64,000 nt of DNA from Phascolarctobacterium_A sp034086985 (lineage in GTDB: Bacteria; Bacillota; Negativicutes; Acidaminococcales; Acidaminococcaceae), in contig JAXDZG010000021.1 in assembly GCA_034086985.1 (NCBI GenBank), positions 1 through 64,000 on the forward strand. The letters run 5' to 3'. A program made the translations under genes and the position numbers. Within the stretch, counting starts at the first letter, position 1. Every line of letters begins with the position of its first letter. The notes under the pieces are model-generated. The model was not told where the DNA came from, searched no databases, and worked only from the letters and a program-made list of their open reading frames with translations. This document shows, in pieces, positions 43,678-52,197 of the stretch.

Positions 43678-45231
43678 ATGAAAAGATTACTGTGTATATT
43701 TATGCTGTTCCTATGCTTTTTAGGTAGTGGTTGCTCTACAACTAAAAATGAAGTAATTCAAAACGGCAGAAGGGACAAGTCTACTGTAGTATTGGCAGCT
43801 TATAGAAATCTAGCACCGGGCAATAAAGATGCTGTTTACTGTAGTCGAATTCTAGGCGTTTGGGAACCTTTGATTACCAAGGATGATCATAATCGGCCTG
43901 CTCCTTGCCTTGCCAGTGCTTGGGAAATGCGTGAAGGAGGCAGGGAGTGGATCTTTTATTTGCGTAAAGATGTTTATTTTCATAACGGAAGTAAATTTAC
44001 TGCTGATTCAGTTGTGAAAAATTTTGATCGTATGAAAAAAGGATATAAACGTTCTTCCTTTTATGGATTAGATATTAATGTATATTATCCGACCTTAATA
44101 AAATATGAGAAGTTAGATGAATATAGCTTTCGTTTAGTTTTTACAGAACCAAATGTTAATCAACTGTATAAGATGACAGATTTTGGCAGCCCCATGTTCG
44201 CTCCTGAATGCTTTGATGAGGATGGTAATTTTAAAAGCATTGCTATAGGAACGGGACCGTACAAAATTGTGGAGAACGTATTAAATAAATATGTGAAGAT
44301 GGTGCGCAATGAAAACTATTATGGCGCTAAAGGTAAAATTAATGAGTATATAATACGAACCATACCTGCGGCTGAAACTCGTTTTTCTGCTTTAAAATCA
44401 GGAGAAATAGATGCTGTGCTCGACATAAATGCAATACCACCGTTTATGGCTGAAGAGATTAAAAAAGATCCTAGATTCGAGGCTGCAAAGAATAAGTCGA
44501 CCATGATTAGATATTTGAGCCTTAATGGCAATAAATTTCCATTCAATGATGTGCGCATGCGTAAAGCAGTTTCTCTCGCAATCAATAGGAAGCTTTTAGT
44601 AAATTCGTTGTATATAGGTTATGGAGAACCAACTGTCAATATTTTAAACTATACAAGTCCGTATTATAAAAAAATTCCAGTAAAGCATGATTTAGAGAAA
44701 GCTAAAAAATTGGCAAAAGAGGTATTAGGGGAAAAAAGATATGCAGTTACCTATTGCATTAATAGTAAAGAGGTTATTCAAAAGGGAGAGGCCGAGTTAA
44801 TTGCTTATTGGCTTAAAGAAATAGGACTTGATGTGACCATAAAATCCTTGGAATACGCCACATTAACGAGGATGATGAAAAAAGGCGAATGTGATATAGT
44901 AAGGCTGCAAAGGGGCCTTGCGAACGGAGATGCTTATGGTTTGTTATATACTTTTTTTGCACCGAAGGGATCAGTAAATAAGAGTTACGGAATTGCATAC
45001 GATAATGCAGACGTTACAGAGCTTTTGAGAAAAGTCAAGCATGTGACTGACGATGCCGAACGACAGCGGATTTTTGATCATATTCAGGATATTGTTGCAG
45101 AAGAGCAGCCAGTAGTCCCCCTTTTTAACGATGTTAATATAGTTGCATATAATAAAAGAATTAAAAATTATAAGCCTTTGATATATGGGGTAGATTTGAG
45201 TAAAGTGGAGCTTGTTGAAGGAAATGACTAG
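43678..45231 (+). CDS. NikA-like ABC transporter substrate-binding lipoprotein
   Basis: A 517-aa SBP_bac_5 family protein with lipobox LGSGC (Cys19). Collinear blocks with NikA include GVWEPLITKDDHNRPAPCLASAW, FYLRKDVYFHNGSKFTADSVVKNF, GTGPYKI, VRNENYYGAKGKI and FSALKSGEIDAVLD. The NikA, peptide and opine-metallophore (CntA) binding proteins all belong here. The riboswitch context favours a metal, metal chelate or corrinoid-related ligand over peptides, but this is inference. It overlaps the first permease gene by eight bases. Confidence 0.88.
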   Translation: MKRLLCIFMLFLCFLGSGCSTTKNEVIQNGRRDKSTVVLAAYRNLAPGNKDAVYCSRILGVWEPLITKDDHNRPAPCLASAWEMREGGREWIFYLRKDVYFHNGSKFTADSVVKNFDRMKKGYKRSSFYGLDINVYYPTLIKYEKLDEYSFRLVFTEPNVNQLYKMTDFGSPMFAPECFDEDGNFKSIAIGTGPYKIVENVLNKYVKMVRNENYYGAKGKINEYIIRTIPAAETRFSALKSGEIDAVLDINAIPPFMAEEIKKDPRFEAAKNKSTMIRYLSLNGNKFPFNDVRMRKAVSLAINRKLLVNSLYIGYGEPTVNILNYTSPYYKKIPVKHDLEKAKKLAKEVLGEKRYAVTYCINSKEVIQKGEAELIAYWLKEIGLDVTIKSLEYATLTRMMKKGECDIVRLQRGLANGDAYGLLYTFFAPKGSVNKSYGIAYDNADVTELLRKVKHVTDDAERQRIFDHIQDIVAEEQPVVPLFNDVNIVAYNKRIKNYKPLIYGVDLSKVELVEGND

Positions 45232-46165
45232 GTATTGTATTTATCGTTTAGCTATGACCATTCCTGTAATATTGGGAATAAGTATGCTAGCCTTTATTCT
45301 GGGGATTTTATCACCTGGGGACCCTGCTGAATTTGCTTTGAACCAAAATGGCTTGGAGGAGCCTACTGAGGAGCAGATTCTGGCTATGCGTTCTGAGTTA
45401 GGCTTGGATAGACAGGCTTACGTGAGATTCTCTAGCTGGCTTGTGCAAGTGCTTCAGGGAAATTTGGGTACTAGCTATATAACTGGTAGGGATATATGGG
45501 ATGAGCTGCTTTTGCGTTTGCCTACAACTGTAGAACTAGCATGCTTTGCTTTGGTTATTGCAGCAGTATTAGGCATTAGTATAGGAGTTTTATGTGCTCT
45601 ATATAAGGATAGCTACCTTGATAAGGCTTTACAGATTCTCACGAATATCATGCTGTCCATACCTAGCTTTTGGTTATCACTGATTATGATACTTGTTTTT
45701 AGCGAGCTGCTGAGAATACTACCAACAAGTGGTAGCGAAAGTTGGAAGCATTTTGTTATGCCTGCTTTGGCTGTATCCTTTTCCACAATAGCAACGCTTT
45801 GCAGATTTACAAGAAGCACCATGTTAAGAGAGTTTGGTGAGCAATATTTTGTAATTGCGAAGGCTAGGGGCATAAGCAAAAACAAACTCTTATTCCAATA
45901 TGCTTTGCCCAATGCCATATTGCCAGTGATAGCGTTATTGGGTAATTATTGGGCCGGAATTTTAGGAGGTTCTGTTATTGCAGAAAGTATTTTTGCTGTT
46001 CCCGGGATAAGCAGTATGGCCTTAGAAGCTATTCGCTATCGTGACTATCCTGTGCTTCAGGCATATGTGCTTGTAACTGGTTGGATTTTGGTAATGGTGA
46101 CTTTGTTTGTGGATCTTGTGATGGCATACTTTAATCCAAGAATTAAGGTGGGTGAGCGGAATTGA
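45224..46165 (+). CDS. ABC transporter permease, NikB/DppB type
   Basis: A 313-aa permease: N-terminal MTRYCIYRLAMTIPVILGISMLAF, the extracytoplasmic loop with LGLDRQAYVRFSSWL, and a coupling region AKARGISKNKLLFQYALPNAILPV (EAA motif). The ATG at 45224 has GAAGGA upstream and overlaps the binding-protein stop; TTG 45212 is less likely. It pairs with the next permease. Confidence 0.92.
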   Translation: MTRYCIYRLAMTIPVILGISMLAFILGILSPGDPAEFALNQNGLEEPTEEQILAMRSELGLDRQAYVRFSSWLVQVLQGNLGTSYITGRDIWDELLLRLPTTVELACFALVIAAVLGISIGVLCALYKDSYLDKALQILTNIMLSIPSFWLSLIMILVFSELLRILPTSGSESWKHFVMPALAVSFSTIATLCRFTRSTMLREFGEQYFVIAKARGISKNKLLFQYALPNAILPVIALLGNYWAGILGGSVIAESIFAVPGISSMALEAIRYRDYPVLQAYVLVTGWILVMVTLFVDLVMAYFNPRIKVGERN

Positions 46166-46980
46166 AGAAAATGCAATTCTATCTTGCTGTATTGATGTTG
46201 TCTTTTATCGTTTTTGGTAGCTTGTTTGCTCCATACATTGCCACTTGCAACCCATACGAGCCTAATATGTTAGTCAGATTACAAGGACCAAGCTTGCAGC
46301 ATTGGTTTGGAACTGATGCTCTGGGAAGAGATATGTTTAGTCGCATATTGTTTGGCGGTCGAGCATCCATGCTGTTGAGCCTTATATCTTCTATTTTGGC
46401 ACTGGGTATAGGGGTTTTAGTTGGCATAATTGGTGGTTACTATGGAGGAAAATTTGACCATCTTTTAACTATCATTAGCAATATCTTCCAAGGGATACCA
46501 AGCAGCTGCTTTATGATTGCGATTGCAGGAGTTCTAGGGGCGAGTATATATAGTCTGGTACTTGCTTTAGTAATAACTTCTTGGGCAGGTTTTTCCAGAA
46601 TAGTGCGCTCACAGGTGATGCAGCTAGCAAAGGAGCCCTTTGTGTCTGGGTTAAGGTGTCTGGGCTGCAGTGATTTTCGTATACTGTGGAGACATATTTT
46701 GCCCAATTTGGCTCATAAACTAATGGTTCTATTCACTATTCGTTTGGGTAGAGGTGTGTTAGCAGTAGCAGGTTTAAGCTTTTTGGGATTGGGTGTACAG
46801 CCTCCAACCCCTGACTGGAGTGTTATGATAAATGATGCTATGCTCTATTATCGTAGCTCACCTCATTTGATAATTGTCCCTGGCTTTTTCGTATTCGCCT
46901 TAATCTATTCCTGTAACGTTATAGGTGAATATTTGCGAGATGTGTTTGATGTTAAGGCTGATGAGGTGCGGAAATGGTAA
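46162..46980 (+). CDS. ABC transporter permease, NikC/DppC type
   Basis: A 272-aa permease with HWFGTDALGRDMFSRILFGGR, the hallmark of the NikC/DppC side, and the EAA loop GLRCLGCSDFRILWRHILPN. A TTG start at 46162 has GGTGAG at good spacing and overlaps the previous stop; ATG 46171 is an alternative. It overlaps the next gene by seven bases. Confidence 0.91.
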   Translation: MKKMQFYLAVLMLSFIVFGSLFAPYIATCNPYEPNMLVRLQGPSLQHWFGTDALGRDMFSRILFGGRASMLLSLISSILALGIGVLVGIIGGYYGGKFDHLLTIISNIFQGIPSSCFMIAIAGVLGASIYSLVLALVITSWAGFSRIVRSQVMQLAKEPFVSGLRCLGCSDFRILWRHILPNLAHKLMVLFTIRLGRGVLAVAGLSFLGLGVQPPTPDWSVMINDAMLYYRSSPHLIIVPGFFVFALIYSCNVIGEYLRDVFDVKADEVRKW

Positions 46981-47870
46981 ATTCTGAGATCAAAATTGAA
47001 GAATTGTCTGTGGCATTTTCAACTAAAGAAGGACTTATTAAAGCGGTTGATGATGTAAATATTCAATTTAAGCCCTATACAGTTACAGCAATTATTGGTG
47101 AGAGTGGCTGTGGTAAATCAGTGCTAGGCCAGGCTATTTTAGGAATTCTCCCACCTACAGTTTTTAAGGAAGGAGTAATTGTAACAAAAGCAAGCAGTAC
47201 ATTTGGAATAGTTCCACAAAACCCGGCAGATTCTCTTAATCCTATTCGCAAGATATATAAACAGTTTCAAGATATACTTGATGTTCATGGAGTACAGGAT
47301 AAAAGGCATACCCTGAAAAAAGAGTGCATGGAATTGTTTGGGTTAGAGGATGTGGAGCGTGTTTTAAATGCCTATCCCTATGAATTATCCGGTGGCATGC
47401 TACAAAGATTATTGTGTGCTATGGCGATTAGTACCAAACCTCAATGGATATTTGCTGATGAGCCGACAAAGGGATTGGATGAAAATACCGTGAAAATAGT
47501 AACGGAGAATTTTCAAAGGATAAGGAAAGCTTTAAATTGTGGCATGATTATTATTACCCATGATTTAGAATTTGCGAAAACTATTAGTGATAGAATTGTA
47601 ATTATGTACGCCGGACAAGTTATGGAAGTTAGCAGTGAATTGTTCACAAAACCTATGCATCCATATACGCAGGCCTTTATTAAGGCTTTGCCAGAAAATG
47701 GTATGAAGGTATTAGAAGGGAAAAATGATAATTTGCTGTCTAATCAAAGGGGATGTAAATTTGCTACTAGATGCTTGTACAGAAAGGCTAAGTGTTTAGA
47801 ATACAGACCAGAGCTATATAGTTTGGGCAATGCTATCCAGGTGAGGTGCTTTAAATATGCTAACTTGTGA
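46974..47870 (+). CDS. ABC transporter ATP-binding protein, NikD/DppD type
   Basis: A 298-aa ATPase: Walker A GESGCGKSV, Q-loop GIVPQNPADSLNP, signature LSGGMLQRLLCAMAI, Walker B WIFADEPTKGLD, H-loop IIITHDLEFAK. The C-terminal oligopeptide/dipeptide-type extension has three cysteines (GCKFATRC, KC, RC), as seen in family members with a C-terminal Fe-S or metal-sensing motif. It is slightly shorter than DppD. Confidence 0.91.
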   Translation: MVNSEIKIEELSVAFSTKEGLIKAVDDVNIQFKPYTVTAIIGESGCGKSVLGQAILGILPPTVFKEGVIVTKASSTFGIVPQNPADSLNPIRKIYKQFQDILDVHGVQDKRHTLKKECMELFGLEDVERVLNAYPYELSGGMLQRLLCAMAISTKPQWIFADEPTKGLDENTVKIVTENFQRIRKALNCGMIIITHDLEFAKTISDRIVIMYAGQVMEVSSELFTKPMHPYTQAFIKALPENGMKVLEGKNDNLLSNQRGCKFATRCLYRKAKCLEYRPELYSLGNAIQVRCFKYANL

Positions 47871-48546
47871 AGGGGTTTGCAAGAGTTATCGTAATCGTAA
47901 TACTGGTACATATTTTCCTGTTTTGCAGGATGTGAACATGAACATTGCTGCTAATGAAGCAGTAGCACTAATGGGAAAAAGCGGCAGTGGTAAAAGTACC
48001 TTAGCTAAAATTTTGCTTCGCTTGGAAAATGCTGATCAAGGCAGGGTCCTTTTCGATAATGAAGATATTACAAAAATGAAGGGGCGCAAGCTATTTGAGT
48101 TTAGGCGAAATGTACAGTTTATTTCTCAAAGACCGGAAAGTTTTCTTGATCCTATGATGACTTTAGGTCAGAGTATTGAAGAAGCCCTGGTGATTCATGG
48201 GCTGAGGATAGAGCATGCAAGAATTGATAAAATGCTGGAGCTCGTCAAGCTCAATGCTGGTTTGTTACAGCGTTATCCTCATCAGGTTAGTGGCGGTGAG
48301 ATTCAGCGAATTTGTGTGGTTAGGGCTTTATTGCTAGAGCCTAAACTGCTGGTTTTGGATGAGCCTACATCAATGTTGGATGTATCGGTACAGGCTCAGG
48401 TTATGCACCTTTTTAAGGAAATAAAAGAAAAAAGCAATATTAGCTATCTATACATAACTCACGATTTGAGATTAGCAAAATGGTTATGCAACAGGGTAGT
48501 TACTATTGTTGACGGAAGATTAAGTAACAGTTTTAAGTCGAAATGA
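47857..48546 (+). CDS. ABC transporter ATP-binding protein, NikE/DppF type
   Basis: A 229-aa ATPase: Walker A GKSGSGKST, Q-loop FISQRPESFLDPMM, signature VSGGEIQRICVVRAL, Walker B LLVLDEPTSMLD, H-loop YITHDLRLAK. It lacks the C-terminal extension of its partner. It is the last gene of the unit, overlapping the previous ORF by 14 bases. No clear terminator was seen directly after it. Confidence 0.91.
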   Translation: MLTCEGVCKSYRNRNTGTYFPVLQDVNMNIAANEAVALMGKSGSGKSTLAKILLRLENADQGRVLFDNEDITKMKGRKLFEFRRNVQFISQRPESFLDPMMTLGQSIEEALVIHGLRIEHARIDKMLELVKLNAGLLQRYPHQVSGGEIQRICVVRALLLEPKLLVLDEPTSMLDVSVQAQVMHLFKEIKEKSNISYLYITHDLRLAKWLCNRVVTIVDGRLSNSFKSK

Positions 48547-48633
48547 TTTTAAGATATACTATCTATTCTGCATTCTGCTTTTTTGTTTTCATGGTGTATA
48601 AAGCTTTTTTATTATCTAGTGCTAACATAAACA

Positions 48634-48649
48634 TGTAACCCTCGTTACA
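48634..48649. promoter_or_regulatory. TGTAAC-N4-GTTACA inverted repeat
   Basis: A perfect 6-base inverted repeat 47 bases upstream of the -35 box at 48696; a third TGTAAC half-site lies at about 48672. Candidate operator for the small-ORF transcript. It is spaced differently from the TyrR box (N6), so no regulator is named. Confidence 0.4.
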
Positions 48650-48695
48650 CTTTTTGTGATAAAAAGAAAAATGTAACAAAAATGTGGCTTTTTGC

Positions 48696-48724
48696 TTGAC
48701 GTTATGAAGTAGTAGCAGTAAAAT
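48696..48724 (+). promoter_or_regulatory. Near-consensus promoter upstream of a 43-aa ORF
   Basis: TTGACG (48696-48701), a 17-base spacer, TAAAAT (48719-48724). Confidence 0.7.
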
Positions 48725-48774
48725 TATTCCAATCGCTGACTGAGAGCGAAAGTATTATTTTGCAGGTGAAGAAA

Positions 48775-48906
48775 ATGGATTCTATTAAGATGAACACTGC
48801 AACTCAATATGGCTTTTATTATGCACCGGTCTTTAGCTATTACTTTAGCACCGGTTATTTGGCATGGAAAAAAGCATATGGCAGTGGGCGTAATAGAAGC
48901 CGTTAA
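48775..48906 (+). CDS. Orphan 43-aa aromatic-rich small protein
   Basis: MDSIKMNTATQYGFYYAPV at the N-terminus, then further Tyr/Phe residues and a basic tail ending GRNRSR. It has an AGGTGA ribosome site six bases before the ATG, its own promoter (48696) and a strong terminator (48942-48972), giving a transcript of about 240 bases. No signal peptide or membrane helix is obvious. I do not recognise it. It may be a real small protein or the transcript may act as a small RNA. Confidence 0.5.
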   Translation: MDSIKMNTATQYGFYYAPVFSYYFSTGYLAWKKAYGSGRNRSR

Positions 48907-48941
48907 TAGTATTTGTATAAACATTTTCACAATACTTATGG

Positions 48942-48973
48942 AAGCAGGCTCTTTTACGGGGCCTGCTTTTTTG
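48942..48973 (+). terminator. Rho-independent terminator after the 43-aa ORF
   Basis: AAGCAGGC (48942-48949) pairs with GCCTGCTT (48961-48968), then a T run. Confidence 0.88.
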
Positions 48974-49039
48974 TAGCTAAATGCAGATTAAACTTAAGCG
49001 TCATAGCTCAGTGATGTAAACAATGTTGTTAGTTTAGCG

Positions 49040-49067
49040 TTGAAGGTGTTCTCGCTTTAACTATAAG
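49040..49067 (+). promoter_or_regulatory. Promoter of the aromatic amino acid operon
   Basis: TTGAAG (49040-49045), a 16-base spacer, TATAAG (49062-49067). The first gene starts at 49113 with AAGGAGAG upstream. No T-box or leader peptide was found. Confidence 0.55.
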
Positions 49068-49112
49068 GTAGTATTGTAGCATTGTAGGATAGTAAAAAGG
49101 AGAGATTTTATT

Positions 49113-50126
49113 ATGATTATTGTATTCAAACCCACAGCAACCGTAGAGGACAAATCCCGTTTAAAGGCTCAATTGGAGTCCAGAGGCTACCAAATTCATG
49201 CCAGTGAGGGCGTGAACGCTTCCCTGTTCGGCGTAGTTGGTGATACTAGTGCGCTGGATATGAATTTGCTGCTCGTTAATGAAGGCGTAGAGAAGGTTAT
49301 GCGCGTGCAGGAGCCCTTTAAGCGTGCCAACCGTGCCTTCCATCCTGACGATAGCATTGTTGATGTATGCGGCGTGCCCATTGGTGGTAAAAAAATCCAG
49401 GTTATCGCCGGTCCCTGCTCCGTAGAAAGCATCGAGCAAATTACTGCGGTAGCCCAGGCTGTGAAGGCCAGCGGTGCTACCTTGTTGCGCGGTGGCGCTT
49501 TCAAGCCCCGTACTTCCCCTTATTCCTTCCAAGGCTTAAAGGAGCTGGGCTTGGATTACTTAAAGGCTGCTCGTGAAGCAACTGACTTGCCCATCTGCAC
49601 TGAGATTATGTCTGCTGATAAAATCGAGCGCTTTGTGGAGGATGTGGATATTATTCAAGTAGGCGCTCGCAATATGCAAAATTTCGAGCTGCTGAAGGAA
49701 TTGGGTAAAACCAATAAGCCCATTCTTTTGAAGCGTGGACTGAGTGCTACCATCGAGGAGTGGATTATGTCCGCCGAATACATCATGGCCGGTGGCAATG
49801 ATAATGTAATTCTCTGCGAGCGCGGCATCCGCACATTTGAGCACTACACTCGCAATACGCTGGATTTGAGTGCTATTCCTGCAGTGAAAAAGCTGAGTCA
49901 TTTGCCCGTAGTGGTAGACCCCAGCCATGCAGCAGGCCTGTGGTGGATGGTTGAGCCCTTGGCCAAGGCAGCAGTTGCTGTAGGCGCGGACGGCCTTTTA
50001 ATCGAGGTGCATAACAATCCTGAATGCGCACTCTGCGACGGCGCTCAATCCCTGAAGCCGGAGCGCTTTGCTAAGCTCATGGGCGAGCTCAAGGGTATTG
50101 CTCAAATTGTGGGTCGTGATTTATAA
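49113..50126 (+). CDS. aroF: 3-deoxy-7-phosphoheptulonate (DAHP) synthase
   Basis: A 337-aa type I-beta DAHP synthase with an N-terminal ferredoxin-like regulatory domain (residues 1-70) before the TIM barrel. Barrel motifs: QVIAGPCSVES, LLRGGAFKPRTSPYSFQG, LLKRGLSATIEEW and VVDPSHAAG. It condenses PEP and erythrose-4-phosphate, the entry to the shikimate path. The N-terminal domain normally mediates feedback by tyrosine or phenylalanine. It heads the complete aromatic operon. Confidence 0.96.
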   Translation: MIIVFKPTATVEDKSRLKAQLESRGYQIHASEGVNASLFGVVGDTSALDMNLLLVNEGVEKVMRVQEPFKRANRAFHPDDSIVDVCGVPIGGKKIQVIAGPCSVESIEQITAVAQAVKASGATLLRGGAFKPRTSPYSFQGLKELGLDYLKAAREATDLPICTEIMSADKIERFVEDVDIIQVGARNMQNFELLKELGKTNKPILLKRGLSATIEEWIMSAEYIMAGGNDNVILCERGIRTFEHYTRNTLDLSAIPAVKKLSHLPVVVDPSHAAGLWWMVEPLAKAAVAVGADGLLIEVHNNPECALCDGAQSLKPERFAKLMGELKGIAQIVGRDL

Positions 50127-50145
50127 TATTCATAGGTCAAAATAT

Positions 50146-50177
50146 AGCTCCAGTGTCTATTTATGAGCACTGGAGCT
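50146..50177 (+). other. Hairpin between DAHP synthase and tyrA
   Basis: AGCTCCAGTG and CACTGGAGCT form a perfect 10-base stem with a 12-base loop, without a following U run. It may be a processing or partial-termination element that sets the first gene's level apart from the rest. Confidence 0.5.
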
Positions 50178-50255
50178 AGCCTTGTATTTAGTAGCATGGT
50201 ATTTTGGAATTGTTTTGAGTAGTATGGTAGAAATGTAGAAGTAGGAGTGATTTTT

Positions 50256-51128
50256 TTGGAAGCTGGTTTTAGAAGCACTAACTGGAATGATTTAAGCTTT
50301 GCTATCGTGGGCTTGGGCCTTATCGGTGGCTCTTATGCCAAGGCGCTGCGGCTTTTAGGAGCCAAGCAGATTATCGGCATCGAGCGCAATGAAGCAACCC
50401 TGGCTCAGGCCAAGGAAATGGGCATTATTGATTTGGGTACTACAGCAGCGGATGCAAGTCTAGCGCAGGCCGATGTGGTGATTTGTGCGATTTATCCGGA
50501 GGCTATAGCCAATTTTATTAAGAGCAACGTGGCTAATTTTAAGGCTGACGTGCTCATTACTGATGTGGCAGGCATCAAAAATAACATGATTGTCGAGGTA
50601 CAGCAGGTCTTAAAGCCGGGCATGGAATTCATCAGCGGGCACCCCATGGCGGGACGCCAAAGCAGTGGCTTAGGCATGGCTGATGCAGCCATTTTCCATA
50701 ATGCCAATTACATCATCGTGCCGGAAAAAACCAATAGTGAGGCGGCTATCACTTGGTTAGAAGCCTTTGCTAAGGCCTTGGGTTGCAAGAACACAGTTAG
50801 AGTAACGCCGGAGGAGCATGACCGTACCATTGCCTTTACGAGTAATCTTCCCCATGTGACGGCGGTAGCTTTGATGGACAGTGCTTCTTATAACGAGAAG
50901 ACCAAATATTTCGTAGCCGGTAGCTTCAGGGATGGTACCCGCGTGGCGGATATTAATCCTGAGCTGTGGTGCGCCTTGTTCTTGGCCAATAAGGAGAAGG
51001 TAGCAGACGAAATTGATAAATATATGGAGCAGCTGGAGCTGTGGCGCAGGGCGCTGCGGGCTGGTGACGGTGAGACCATGAAGGAGCTCATGCGTACCTC
51101 GGCTGCTCGGCGAAAGGAGCTTTATTAA
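50256..51128 (+). CDS. tyrA: Prephenate dehydrogenase
   Basis: About 290 aa. NAD motif VGLGLIGGSYAKALRLLGA, then VAGIKNNMI, FISGHPMAGRQSSG (catalytic His region) and TPEEHDRTIAFTSNLPHV. It oxidises prephenate to 4-hydroxyphenylpyruvate for tyrosine. The start is most likely TTG 50256, with GGAG at eight bases; the GTG at 50247 lies inside that ribosome site. It has no ACT domain. It overlaps aroB by one base. Confidence 0.94.
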   Translation: MEAGFRSTNWNDLSFAIVGLGLIGGSYAKALRLLGAKQIIGIERNEATLAQAKEMGIIDLGTTAADASLAQADVVICAIYPEAIANFIKSNVANFKADVLITDVAGIKNNMIVEVQQVLKPGMEFISGHPMAGRQSSGLGMADAAIFHNANYIIVPEKTNSEAAITWLEAFAKALGCKNTVRVTPEEHDRTIAFTSNLPHVTAVALMDSASYNEKTKYFVAGSFRDGTRVADINPELWCALFLANKEKVADEIDKYMEQLELWRRALRAGDGETMKELMRTSAARRKELY

Positions 51129-52192
51129 TGCGTACTATCCATGTGGATTTAGGAGCTCATGCCTATGATATTGAAATTGAGGCAGGCCTGCTGCCTCAAA
51201 TAGGCCCTAAGGTAGCACAGCTGCTGCCTAAGGCACGTAAGGCAGCGATAATCAGCGACACCAACGTGGCACCGCTCTATGCGGCTAAGCTGGAAAAAAG
51301 CTTGGAGGCGGCGGGCCTTGGGGTTGTGAAGGTGGTTATCGAGGCCGGGGAGCAGAGTAAGAATATGACTGTGCTCAGCGGCGTGCTGGAGCAGCTAGCC
51401 CAAGGGGGACTTACCCGTAGTGACGTGGTGCTGACCTTGGGCGGCGGCGTGGTAGGCGATTTGGGCGGCTTTGCGGCAGCTAGCTATATGCGTGGGGTGG
51501 CCTTTGTGCAGGTGCCCACATCCTTGTTGGCCCAAATTGACAGCAGTGTGGGCGGTAAGGTGGCCGTGGATTTGGCGGCGGGCAAGAATTTGGCCGGCGC
51601 CTTCTATCAGCCCAAGGCCGTGTTCATCGACACGGACTTGCTAGCGACCTTGTCTACGCGCTTCTTGCACGACGGCTTGGCTGAGGCGATTAAATACGGC
51701 TGCATCAAGGATGCAGCCTTGTTCGAGAAAATCGCCGGCTTCGCCAACGATGCCGAGCTTTTGGCTAATATTGACGATATTGTAGCTATTTGCTGCGCTA
51801 TTAAGGCGCGTATTGTGGAGCAGGACGAGTTCGACACAGGCCTACGCATGCTGCTGAACTTCGGTCATACCCTGGGCCACGCCGTGGAGCAGCATTTTGG
51901 CTACAGCGGCTTTACTCACGGTGAGGGCGTGGCCATTGGTATGTACCAGCTCACAGCGCGCACGGAAGCATTAGACTTAACTCCTCAGGGCACAGCGGAA
52001 CGCATTAAAAGCGTTTTAGAAAAGTACAATTTGCCGACGGATGCGGGCGTAGCCAAGAGCGAGCTTTTGGAAACTATGGCTCGTGATAAAAAGAAGAATG
52101 GCAATAGCATCACCATCATCATCCTGCGAGCTCTTGGTGAAGGCGATTTGCTGAAGCTCAATTGGCAGCAGGTGCCAGAGTATTTGGGGTAG
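51128..52192 (+). CDS. aroB: 3-dehydroquinate synthase
   Basis: A 354-aa enzyme. Motifs: GEQSKNMTVLSGVLEQL, LGGGVVGDLGGFAAASYMRG, QVPTSLLAQIDSSVGGK, and zinc-ligand histidines in NFGHTLGHAVEQHFGYSGFTHGEGV. It converts DAHP to 3-dehydroquinate using NAD and a metal. Coupled to tyrA at its start and followed six bases later by aroA. Confidence 0.97.
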   Translation: MRTIHVDLGAHAYDIEIEAGLLPQIGPKVAQLLPKARKAAIISDTNVAPLYAAKLEKSLEAAGLGVVKVVIEAGEQSKNMTVLSGVLEQLAQGGLTRSDVVLTLGGGVVGDLGGFAAASYMRGVAFVQVPTSLLAQIDSSVGGKVAVDLAAGKNLAGAFYQPKAVFIDTDLLATLSTRFLHDGLAEAIKYGCIKDAALFEKIAGFANDAELLANIDDIVAICCAIKARIVEQDEFDTGLRMLLNFGHTLGHAVEQHFGYSGFTHGEGVAIGMYQLTARTEALDLTPQGTAERIKSVLEKYNLPTDAGVAKSELLETMARDKKKNGNSITIIILRALGEGDLLKLNWQQVPEYLG

Positions 52193-52197
52193 GGGTT

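Noticed and set aside
42849..48546. A staphylopine-like metallophore synthesis and uptake cluster
   Set aside because: NikA-like genes fit, but no nicotianamine-synthase-like, opine dehydrogenase or racemase genes are present; only one methyltransferase is.
48634..48649. TyrR box ahead of the aromatic operon
   Set aside because: The spacing is four rather than six bases and the site belongs to the small-ORF promoter, separated from the operon by a terminator.
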